DNA of 64,000 nt. Source: Monilinia fructicola. Taxonomy: Eukaryota; Ascomycota; Leotiomycetes; Helotiales; Sclerotiniaceae. The stretch lies in NCBI GenBank assembly GCA_008692225.1, contig VICG01000009.1, positions 496,001-560,000 on the forward strand. Reading direction: 5' to 3'. Positions 35,901 through 46,105 of this stretch are shown here, piece by piece. Position 1 is the first letter of the stretch, and each line of letters opens with the position of its first letter. A model generated the notes under the pieces. That model saw only the letters and a list, made by a program, of their open reading frames with translations, was not told where the DNA came from and ran no database searches. Position numbers and translations under genes: made by a program.

Positions 35901-36136
35901 GCTCGGGTGGTCCACCACGTCTAGCACTCGCTGGTAACAAGCCTTCCTGGAGAGAAAGAGAAGCGGCCAAGGCAGCAACCGGAGGTGGTAGACCCGAGAG
36001 GCCTGCTGCTCGTGAGGAGAGACCTGCTGCTCGGGAAGAGAGACCTACTGCCCCTGCGGCAACAAAATCTTCGGAATCTTTGAAGCCTTCCGGCGGCGCT
36101 GGCAAATTCGTTCCACCACATCTTCGCAAGGCTTGA
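32947..36136 (+). CDS. tif32: Eukaryotic translation initiation factor 3 subunit A
   Basis: Two exons, 32947-33213 and 33269-36136, separated by a 55-bp intron (GTAAGC..TTTAG) that joins NVGTIE to [12 protein letters not shown]. 1,044 residues, normal for fungal eIF3a (Rpg1/Tif32). The N-terminal half is the helical and PCI region that binds other eIF3 subunits ([35 protein letters not shown]). About residues 530-880 form a highly charged Lys/Glu/Arg coiled coil. The tail holds two copies of an LALAGxKxxWREKE motif and ends FVPPHLRKA. Acts in the cytoplasm as the scaffold of eIF3 on the 40S subunit. The frame is intact over nearly 3 kb, in contrast to other genes here. ATG at 32947 is preferred; nothing upstream in frame starts with ATG. 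Confidence 0.95.
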
Positions 36137-37400
36137 TTTATCTTCTAGGGTTACGAAATGAAAAACTTCATGTTAATGGGAATCAAAAGTACAATTGCAT
36201 ATACCTTGGGTCTTTTGAAATTTTATTCTTGAGTGTAATTTTGATTGTGATTTCGCTTGTTCATTGTTATGTGATTCGAACTAAAGTGCATACCAAACTT
36301 GAATATATATATATATATATATATAATTTTCTAATTCAACTTCAACCATCAAGTGATCTCAGACTTCTATATATCTCAACATGGGAATTCAGATTTGATA
36401 TATGTTTCAACATAGGAATTCAGATTTGATGATTGAATGAACTCTTATTCCTTTGTGCTTTTCATTGTTATAAATCCAATTTTATAAGTAAATAGTCTCA
36501 CAAGTCTTGATGAGTTTTCAATTTCCTATCACATTGAAGTAGGCAAAATATCTCGCCATCGCTAATGATTTTCAATGTCCCAGATCAAGCTTACCTATTC
36601 TCCTAGATTCTAGCTGGTGTTGGTGGTCTGATTTGTATTTGGTTTCAAGTGACCTCTTCTACTCGAGTGTAGTCAGATTAAGCATGAATATCTATATATA
36701 TGGTATAATTACATGACTGCTTCCTCCATCTTTCCAGAACTCCTGGTATTAGTCACATCGAGGCTCAATGGGAGATTCCGTCGGTGGGTGATGGAATGCG
36801 AGAAGAGTGGGAGTGGTGGTGAGAGTGGTTGTTGGGTATGGTGTGGGTAGATGGGGATTTGTTGCTTGTACTGTGTGTTTGCTTGTCTGTTCAATAGATT
36901 TAGAATTTAGTTGGGGTTTGAATTTTGATCTTGTATTCGCATACGGTTATAAACAATATAATCTAATTTTTATATGCACAATTTGATTTATCCGTGGAGC
37001 AATATTTCGGCTTGTAGTTTGAATATTGATTCCCTAGTAGATGTTTGCTCAACTCATTCTTTGATGTTGTGGCGAAACTTGTTCTTATAAATGCTAGATA
37101 CGATAAACCATCTACATCAATCCTTGAGAAAATCAGGGGGGTCGATACATCATTTACCATGTAGTGCTATTGGAAGATCTGGTGAGTTTAGCGTTTACTA
37201 TTGCTCATGCTTCTAACAGCATCATCAAATCTGCATTGTATAAAAAGGAAAAGATCAATAAAGCGACACCGGCAATATGTTATATCAAGACTGGTCAGAT
37301 CAAGGTATCACAACTTGTGCCACTTTCGCAACTCTTCGGGACAAACATCAAGTCAATTCCTCCTATTATCTATCTACTCTTCCAGTCAGCAATACAGTAA
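36137..37400. other. Downstream of eIF3a, no gene seen
   Basis: Contains a TA run (36306-36325) and a short duplicated block (CAGATTTGAT..CAACAT..GGAATT, about 36361-36430). No conserved ORF until the decayed DUF6604-like gene begins. Confidence 0.55.
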
Positions 37401-39160
37401 CAAGTACATGAAAGACAACACACACAGCTTTTCACGGCTTGTTCCCAAGTAACCTGATACCGAGATAGAGAGAAGTAATGCCTCACACAAGGCGTTCATT
37501 GATATAGATACAAAAGCATTTAAGGTTCTCGGAGGGGACACATAAGCACCGAAAAAATCACTCGATGGTGAGAACGAAGATGGAGATGATTTTGAGATAG
37601 TCATTTTTTCGAACAAGTTTGGCGTTTTGTGTGTTAGTTGTGGGAATATTCAAGGTGGAGGGAATGCATGCAGCAGATTAAGATGCTGGATCGGATGAAG
37701 AGGATGGTATTATCTTTTCAAATTAGACGTTTAATGATGAAGGTAAGGAGGGCATTGGCGAAGGAAGGTCAAGATGCCTAAAGTTGCTGCCAAATAATGC
37801 AGCTTAGAGGAGGTGAGGTGCTATTTGAGGATTGCTGGATTTTTCAAGGCGAGAGGCTCTTGGGACTGTCTGCCTTGCGGTTTGTTATTATCTTTCTACA
37901 CAGTGGATTGAACTTCGCAAATACGTTCAAGGGTTGCGGAGTGAGGTCGCCTATGGTGTACTCAATAGTGCCTCTGCTGCTACTTTGTCCAACGCAACAT
38001 TGGGAATGATTGAGTAAAGCGAGTCGGCAATATTTGTCAACTTCCTCGGACATGATTCTTATAAATGTTTATGAGGACCCTCACACGTGGCAGTGAGGAA
38101 TTCACATTGGAAAGTCTCCCTGCGAGTCCTGATGGCCAAATGAGAAAGAATACTGATGTCTCGGTTTCACTCGATGGTGAGGAGCTGTTCATGATAATCT
38201 TACATATATGCCAAGATCCTGTCAATTTCATCACGGACTTTTAAATAACTTGCTGTGGAAAGCAAATAAAAAGGTTTGTTGGCGGATATACCTCACAAGG
38301 ATTGGAGATTCAATCTTCAAAGAGCAACCAAAACACAACGCACCAAATGTCGTCGATCTTGTAAACATCTTCTCTTCTATTATTGCTCGACGAGATACTC
38401 TGAAGGGCCAGCACTGGGTCCATGAGAATATAGTCTAGTCCTAACGGGCCCTGTAACAAATATCGACGTTTATTCAGATTTTATGATTTAACCGACAAAA
38501 TTATCACTCTCGATGCAGAAGCCGACTACGAATATTCGAAATCGATACCGCGTTCAATGGTTGACCATGTAATGCTTTTCGAGTTCATGTTCTTTATCCA
38601 CTGGCTGAAAGATTCCATCCAAATCAAGCTATCAATCTTTTTTTTTTGGATCGAGAGAACGGGGCCCTTGGTCGGGGATTCTGTTACGTCGTTAATGTCT
38701 TGCAATATCTTCTGGAAATGATCGCTCAACTTCGTGGGGAGCAAACCCGTCATGCAGAAACTGCTCGATTGCTGACGACACATTCCGCACTCTGGCAATC
38801 GATCCTGAGCTTCTTGGGTGAAACTAATTCTTGAACTTCCAACTCCCAATTCTCTCAACCATCTTTTCTATACCAGAGGGGGAATTCACTTCAAGAGTCC
38901 AATTCTTTGGAAAGGGTTCGATCCACGTGGAGGAGCTTTGTTCAAAACACCGGGTGGATCGGCGTTGGGTAAAGCACTCATTGCACATACTAATCAAAGT
39001 GAATCTTGTCACGGTGCATGTGAAGGACGAAGCATTAGACGCGCTGTTGCACGCACAAATACCAATCGGCATAAACTTTTAGACACCCATCAAACATCTC
39101 TCCTCGATCAAAAGTCTTTCTGGGGTATCTATCGCGAAGCCAGCTGAGTCCCAGGACGAT
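37400..39160 (+). pseudogene. Decayed DUF6604-type protein gene
   Basis: A series of plus-strand fragments in changing frames lines up with the order of a DUF6604 fungal protein: NASHKAFIDIDTKAFKVLGG (about 37471-37535), YYLSTQWIELRKYVQGLRSEV (about 37888-37950) continuing into SESAIFVNFLGHDSYK after a stop, FSSIIARRDTLKGQHWVHEN (about 38370-38430), SMQKPTTNIRN (about 38510-38545), then after a long T run FFLDRENGALGRGF and VLQYLLEMIAQL (about 38640-38730), and EGEFTSRVQFFGK near 38875. Base composition is normal, so decay is by indels and nonsense changes rather than RIP. At least six frame changes or stops separate the fragments. The family name is from remembered motifs; function unknown. 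Confidence 0.6.
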
Positions 39161-40280
39161 CTACTGATTCGATAGTTCCCATCCCGTCAGCATTGGCCTG
39201 TGTCAGTATAGCCTCTTCTAAGATGATTACTGATCTCAAGACGGGCAAGGGAAAAATTGATGACTCTAACTTCATCAAACACCACAATGCTTCAATAAAT
39301 CTCTCCCAAGCTGCTTCATCAACGATGGGTTTCTTTTGAGGGAGTCCTCGTTGAAGCATTATCCAAGGTCATCAATAAATATTCGAGTCAAGTCCTAGGG
39401 AAGCGCCGCTCCTTCCCCCTCCTCTTCCTCCAAATATAACCCCAGTGGTTCCATCACCGGCGGCGAACTCCTCGACATTCTTCAAATCAGCACCGTAGAA
39501 GATGTCCCCGGATCACGGCTCCGAACGCACGAAACTCCATCTGCTACATCTGCATAACTGTCGGTTTATGATTATCTCCAGAGCAATCGAAGATAAACTG
39601 GAAATCGGTATGGACGTGGGCTTATGAGAAGAATGTCTGACGCGAGGGGAAAAGATGAGTTTAATTTGGCATGGGTAGCGGTAGAGAGAGAAGACGATGA
39701 CTGTATGGAAGGAAGTTATGGCAAGGGAATCTAAGAATCTCGTGACAAGGTTTATGGATCATATGTATTGGGGAGAATTGGCAGGCGGCAGGAGGGGAGA
39801 GGGGAGAGGGAAGCAGATACGGGGGAAGGGTAAAGACCGCTTGCAGCCCTGTACGACTGCAGATTGGAATAAATGGAATAAAGGCATGAATACAAGGCTG
39901 GGATTAAATCAACACATCATTATCATCATCATCATGATCATAGCATTGTCGAAACATCAACAAACCCCAAGAGATCTTTGTAGCGGCCAAAGAACAGTAC
40001 CAGAAGATAGACCCGGTAGAAAAAGGGTGGGTTAATCTTGAGAATCCTCAGAGTTGATGGTTTTGTGGTAACGGTATGATATCACCCAAGGGGCATTCAT
40101 CCACACAGGTAGGTAGTCGAGGCATTTTTATCTCAAGCGCTTCCACGTCGGCAAGAGAGAAGAAACGAATCTGCAGTGTGGTGCATTTTTGGGAGCTGTG
40201 CTACAACCGAGCTCCCTGTAGAAGAATCCACGGGCCAACTGAACACACTGGCCAACTAAATAGTCTAACCTAATTAAATC
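39161..40280. other. Downstream of the DUF6604 relic
   Basis: Normal base composition, possibly the relic's decayed 3' part. An open frame at 39697-40035 (+) has no recognisable similarity. AT-rich DNA begins abruptly at about 40260-40300. Confidence 0.45.
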
Positions 40281-41206
40281 ACCGCTTTCAAGCTCCAATC
40301 TAAATTTCTATTATTATTCTACTATTATATTCGATATTAAATCGAATTATAATAATCATACTTTTTAAATGATATTAAAACAATCTTTATATATTATATA
40401 ATTAAATTTAGTATTTTTTCTTAATTATATTATTTAAATTTTATAAAGAACTCTAATTTAAATTAATAATTCTTTTTTTAACTTTCTTAAAGCTAATGAA
40501 TATTATTCTATAACTTTTATATTTAATTAAAAGATATAATTATTTAGTATAATTATATTATTATTTTCTATATAATCTTATTCTTAGTTTAAAATAAAAA
40601 ATATTAATTTATATTAATTTAAGCTTATTATTAATTCATTTATTAGATTAGATTATAATTTCTTTTTTATAAATAAATAAAAATATTAATTAAAATTTTA
40701 TAATTTATTTAAAAACTTAATCTTTTAGCTTATTTTTTTTAGAAAAATTATTAATATTAATTAGTAATTTTAATTTAATAAAATAAAGCATTATAAATAT
40801 ACTTATAAAAAAATAATATATATACTTTTAATTAACTATAATAAAATTAAGAGATTTAATATTATATATTCTATTATATATTTCATATCTATAAATTAAA
40901 TAAATAAATCTATTAAAAATATTTATTATTATAAATTTTATAGATTCGAAGAATCTTAGTTTATTAATTTATAGTGTTATGTGATTATTATACTTGTATT
41001 ATAAGAGATTAAAAATGTAAAAACATAAACCTTAAATCTTTAATGGTTTGTATAATTGATTATAAGTAAATAGCGAAAATTTTAATTAATTGAATATTGA
41101 TAAGTAGAAAACCTTAATTTTTAATACTGATATTCCGTTTTGTTTTAGAGCTAAATTATTTCAGCCATCTGGTAGGCTATTGTGAAAGGTAATCAACCAT
41201 TTTGGT

Positions 41207-41330
41207 CTATTTCATTTCGGCTATTCTATTTTAGTCTATTTCATTTTAGCCCATTCCATTTTAGCCCATTCCATTTCAGCCATTCCATTTCGACTCATTC
41301 CATTTTAGCTATTCTATTCTAGTTATTTTA
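41207..41330. repeat. CCATTCCATTTTAGC minisatellite
   Basis: About eight degenerate 15-16 bp units related to CCATTCCATTTTAGC (variants ..TTTCGGCT, ..TTTCAGC, ..TTTTAGTC) inside the AT-rich block. Confidence 0.75.
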
Positions 41331-41342
41331 TATAGGCCTTAT

Positions 41343-41604
41343 TTATAATAAATAGTAAATAATAAATAATAAAATAATAAATAATAAATAATATAATAAA
41401 TAAATAATAAATAATAAAAATAATAAATAATAAATAATAAATAATAAATAATAAATAATAATAATAAATAATAAATAATAAATAATAAATAATAAATAAT
41501 AAATAATAAATAAAAATAATAAATAATAAATAATAAATAATAAATAATAAATAATAAATAATAAATAATAAATAATAAATAATAAATAATAAATAATAAA
41601 CAAT
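41343..41604. repeat. Long (TAA)n/(TAAATAA)n microsatellite
   Basis: About 260 bp of AATAAATAAT units. The minus-strand frame reads as repeated Phe-Ile-Ile-Tyr-Tyr-Leu-Leu, which is not a gene. Confidence 0.9.
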
Positions 41605-42125
41605 AGAGGTATTATTATAATAATTATAATTATAAAAAAGCTAAGTATAATTTATATATAATTAAGAAATATATTAAGAAATTTATAAAAATTATAAAGC
41701 TTTTTAATAAAATTTTAAATTTTTAAATTAAATAGAAAAAATTCAAAAGTGAATTAAATAAAATAAATAGAATAAATAGAAAAAAATAAAAAAAATAAAG
41801 AAAATAAAAAAAAATAAAAAGAATAAAAAGAATAAAAAGAATAAAATAGAATATTATTAAGAAAATTATATGAATTAATATTTATTTGAAAATATTATTT
41901 AAAAATATATTATAAAATGAGATATAGAAAGAAAAAAAGAGATATAACAATATAATATATTTAATATAGAATATACAATTAACTAAGATATATATTTATA
42001 ATATAAGAAGTATTATATTAGAATTAAAGAAAGTAGAAAATAAATATATAATAGTAAAGGATTTTAAAAATAATTTCTTTCTTAAAATTTTAATATTATT
42101 ATTATTATTATTATTATTATTACTA

Positions 42126-42275
42126 GCACTCGCGGGAAATAAATTTTTAGATTATGGATTCGTAGAATTTTATTAGCCTCGAACAAAGTGAGAATTGGGG
42201 GCTTAGGGGCTAGCCCCTATTAAGTAATAAAATTCGAAGAATCCATAGTCTGAAAATTAATTTTCCGCGAGTGCT
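42126..42275. mobile_element. Short hairpin MITE-like element
   Basis: Two arms of about 50 bp are inverted copies: left GCACTCGCGGGAAATAAATT.., right read inward GCACTCGCGGAAAATTAATT... Both arms continue to a common GGATTC..GAATTTTATTA. A small loop contains GGGGCTTAGGGGCTAGCCCC. TA flanks both ends (42124-42125 and 42276-42277). Far less AT-biased than its surroundings, so either younger than the RIP or too short to have been mutated. Confidence 0.7.
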
Positions 42276-42571
42276 AGTTTTTATAAAAACCATTCTTATA
42301 GATAAATAATCTATAATATACTTAATCTATTATTTTATAATAATATTTAATATATAAATTTAATAAAATCTAAAGTATACTTTTAAAAATTACTTAGGAA
42401 TAGCTTAATAATTTTAATTCTCTATATTTATAAGAAAAGTAGTACTTATACTAAAATTTTAATTTCTTCTTTATTATATAAACTTCTCTTATAAAATAAA
42501 TATTCTACTAAGAAAAGAATTATATTTTAAAATAAGATTCTAAGTATTATTAGTTTAGATAATAATAAGTA

Positions 42572-43408
42572 AGTCGCCTACCCTACTTCTCGCCACCCCC
42601 TTATTTAGCTAGCATTTCACACCAAAAGCTATTATTTTAACGTATTTATAACTCTATAAGAAATGAATATATATTTTTTCAAATTTTAATTAAAGCTTCT
42701 ATATATAATTATTAATAAATTCTAAAAATCTTAAATTTTTGCGATTTTTTTTTAAAGAATAATCAAAGATTATAGAAAATTATAATTTTCGGGTTTAGAT
42801 TTGTATAGAAATTATATACAAAATTAAAACTTTAAAACAAATATTTATAATTTTTCAACAAAAATGATTAAAAATAATCTATAAATTTTTATAAAATCTA
42901 TAAATCAATATACAATAAATACGCTATTTAAAATATATACAATACTTTAAAATTATTAAATAAATTAAAATTAGAAATTTTTTACTTAAAATTTTATCGT
43001 TGAAATCTAAGAATCTATATTAAACATTTATTATAAATAATAATATACTATTAAAATAATAAATTCAATTGAAATTAGCTTTAAAATTCTTTAAAATTTT
43101 TTAGATTATTTTTAGCTATTTTTATTAAATAAATATAACTTTTTTAAATATTTTGATTTTGTATAGGATTTATATATAAATCAAAGATTGGAATTTTAAT
43201 TTTTTATAATCTTTTATAACTCTTTATAAAAAAATCGCAAAACTTTAAGATTTTTAGAATTTATTAATAATTATATATAGAAGCTTTAATTAAAATTTAA
43301 AAAATATATATTTATTTTTCGTAAAGTTATAAATACGTTAAAATGGCCGTTTTTGGTATGAAATGCTGGCCAAATGAAGGGGGTGGCAAGAAGTAAAAGT
43401 AGGCGACT
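42572..43408. mobile_element. Fold-back MITE with Fot1-like termini (copy 2)
   Basis: 837 bp with the same termini and interior as the element at 27800-28652, flanked by TA (42570-42571 and 43409-43410). It differs mainly by transitions; for example the right end reads AAGAAGTAAAAGTAGGCGACT against GAGAAGTAGGGTAGGCGACT. The arms are inverted copies over several hundred bases. Non-coding. Confidence 0.85.
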
Positions 43409-43410
43409 TA

Positions 43411-46105
43411 TTTTAATAAATTAATTTTCTATAATAAATTTTAATTATTCTATAAATATAATACAAAAGAGATTTGTATCAACTTAAGTTTACAAATAAA
43501 ATTCATTAATTGTAAAACTCACGTGAATTTTCTTATAAGAAGAATTTCTTCCTATGTATTAGATATTATCATAACGAAAATGTCAGAATGTATTGAAAAC
43601 ATCATCTTGGAATCATACTCATAATTTCCATCGCGAGAGAGATCGAATATGCGACCCACGTTTACAGGCGCCGATTTGTTGGCACTTGGGATGATGGAAA
43701 TGGGGTACGGGTGCAAACAAGTAGATGTGGGTGGGATTGAACACGGGCGAGAAATCAAGATGGGTGAGGATGAATCGATAAACATTAACAACCGATTGAA
43801 TGAATGAATGAATGAATGTTGGGTGTCGGAAATCCAAACAGATGCCTCGAAACCTTGAGTCCCTACACCACATCACCACATCACCGCATCGCCTCACAGC
43901 GGGAAGGGAAGGGAAAACCAAAACCAAGTTGGCCAGCCAAGCACCGACTCTGTACAAAAGGAAAAAGGGAAAAAGGAAAAAAAGCGCGACGTCCACACAA
44001 CCCGTGATCACCAAAGCCAAGCACGGAGCACAAAACAAACAAAAGGATGGCACGCTAGAAAAAGGACATCCATCCATCGAAATTCTTCCTTCGCGCTCCA
44101 TGACGTAACCCTACATGAAAAGTCAATTTTTTCCCAACCCGCAGATCGCACCCATCCACCGACATCGACATCGACATCGACATCCACAACCCCATCCCCA
44201 TGCCCATGCCCATGGCCATCGGACCCATCCCCGCCGTCCCAAATCGTGCAGGCAAACGCTGAAGAGAGGCCAACCGCTCACTCGCCGCCCTACCCCTCAC
44301 CGCCAAAAGTAGGGCTGAGGGATCATCCTCCCACCACCACCCAATGCCGCGCGCACCATCCACCGACCACCCCACTCCCCTCCTCTGACTAAGGAGGGCG
44401 CTAGTAAACATAAAAGTGGATCTCGTCACGCCGGGTGGAGCGCAAGGTGGGGTCCGCATCCACGCCATGGCCATACCACACCACACCACACCACACCACG
44501 CAGACACACCAACCACAGTTCCCACACCATACTGCCTGCACGCAAGCCTGATGGAGTGTTGTCAAGGGCGAGCAAGCGTGAAGCGATAGACATCAGCCGA
44601 CACAAAATGCGATGCAAATCATCATTCGATAAGGCATGCGCGCCGATTCCTCCGGCTTTCCCCCATCTTTCTCAGCTTATGCCATCTCTCAATAGTTCTT
44701 TGCGTAGGTGAGTAGGTAGGTAGGTAGGTAGATAGGTAGGTAGGTAGGTAGATAGCCAGATGGAGAATCATCCGATAAGGCTGTCAGTGATCCGATATGG
44801 ACAGGACGATAATATAGAACGGAGAGATGAAAATGGAAAAAAGATCAGATGATGTGCAGAAATAGAGTTGATTTTGGTATCAAGGGTATTCCCTTCCGCT
44901 TCTTTCCATACACATACCCCTCCAGCCTCCCCTCTTCTATCCCGCCCTTCTCTATTCACTCCATCTATCACAATGAAGGCTTCTGTTCTTCTAGCCCTGG
45001 TGATATCATCTTTACTCTCACCGTCAACCAAGTACCTAGTCTTAGTATTTTAATCTGTCCAGCACTCGCTGGAAATTATAGAGGTCACCGCCTAAGTTAT
45101 TCATTCCTCTCAAGTATTTGTTAGCCTTCGCTCGTATCGCATTGAAAATTTCATGCACTTAGAAGAACCAGACAGATATTTCATCACACAAGAGCTAATT
45201 TTCATATCATTAATCCATCTCTATTGATCCCACTTTGCCTTGATCTTGCCCACCTCTCATTTTCTCCTCTCCCGTCCCATATGCTCCCATATGCTCCCCT
45301 CCCCCAAACCCAAAGCTTGAATCGACCACTCTCAATTTCCCCTTTTTTAACATGCCCCGTTCACATAGGTTTCTCCTCCAACCCCCTTATCTTATGCACA
45401 TCCACCCTTCGTGTAAATGCGTCCTCCAGATGCCAAGCCCGTCATCTCAGACCAGACCACTCGATGATTTAAACGCCCCAGCCCATTCATTCATTTCATA
45501 AAATCAACCCAAAGGTAGGTAGAATGAAAAGTATTCCCCAACCGTAGAACTCCATCCATAAAAGAACCATTATGTTACAGACATGACATTGCTTTCTCTC
45601 TGACTCAAAATTCCCCTCCTTCAGCAACTGTTCGTCTCCCATTGTCTCTCTCAAGATCTAGTAACAAATTCCATTCATTTATTCTTGAAGCCGAAAAAAA
45701 TCAGTTCCAATCCATCATTGATTCATTCATAAGGAAAAATATAAAAACAGCAAATTGACCTCCAACCTGTACGCTATGCATGCATTCCATCAAGATCATA
45801 ATCCCAGCCCGAAAAAAATAAAGTAAAAAAATGCTTCTTCCATGCAAAATTTTCTTGAGTCGAGAGCAGAGTCATCATGCAATGATACAAATCATTCTCA
45901 AAAATGATGGAGAACAATGGGTGGGGGTATCAAAATAAACAAGTTCCTCTTCTCTCATCTCCTAAGCTAATCACCATCAATATTGACAACGATTCTTCAT
46001 GCGCAGGGCACGCTTCCGTTTCCGACGCTCAACTATTTCCCCCCTCTCAAGTCGAGCCATTTTAGTTTTGTGTGTATAGAAAATTTTGCTTTTGATGTGT
46101 GCACT
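43411..46105. other. Intergenic region, no firm gene
   Basis: Contains an ATGA run near 43796-43817, GACATC and CCCATG hexamer repeats near 44160-44215, a CACAC run near 44475-44500 and GTAG/GATAG repeats at 44705-44755. Open frames over these tracts are low-complexity. One short frame with a signal-peptide-like start is listed separately. Confidence 0.55.
44973..45053 (+). CDS. Short ORF with signal-peptide-like N-terminus (weak)
   Basis: ATG in a good fungal context (CACAATGA) follows a pyrimidine-rich leader. The frame encodes MKASVLLALVISSLLSPST, which would make a secretory signal, and stops after 26 codons. A longer secreted protein would need an intron near the GTACCT at about 45030, but the only nearby acceptor would leave about 31 bp, too short. 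It may be a fragment, an uncorrected frameshift or chance. Confidence 0.18.
   Translation: MKASVLLALVISSLLSPSTKYLVLVF

Larger units (their letters stand above)
40290..42122. repeat. AT-rich, RIP-like block with simple repeats
   Basis: Stops in all frames and very low G+C. Within it are a 15-16 bp minisatellite (41207-41330), a long TAA/AATA tract (41343-41604), A-rich AATAAAAAG repeats (about 41750-41850) and an ATT run (42093-42121). The original element could not be identified. Confidence 0.65.

Noticed and set aside
34571..36129. Leu/Ser-rich ORFs antisense to eIF3a
   Set aside because: Complement of the Lys/Glu coiled-coil codons; no independent support.
38824..39359. Minus-strand ORFs opposite the DUF6604 relic
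   Set aside because: The plus strand carries the ordered family motifs; the minus-strand frames are shadows.
41207..41330. CRISPR-like regularly spaced repeats
   Set aside because: Units are contiguous, degenerate and eukaryotic in context; a minisatellite.
41343..41603. 86-codon minus-strand ORF of Ile/Tyr/Leu repeats
   Set aside because: It is simply the translation of a (TAA)n microsatellite.
44055..44525. 156-codon minus-strand ORF with Met-Ser and Met-Gly repeats
   Set aside because: Hexanucleotide repeats GACATC and CCCATG produce it; no signal peptide or domain is convincing.
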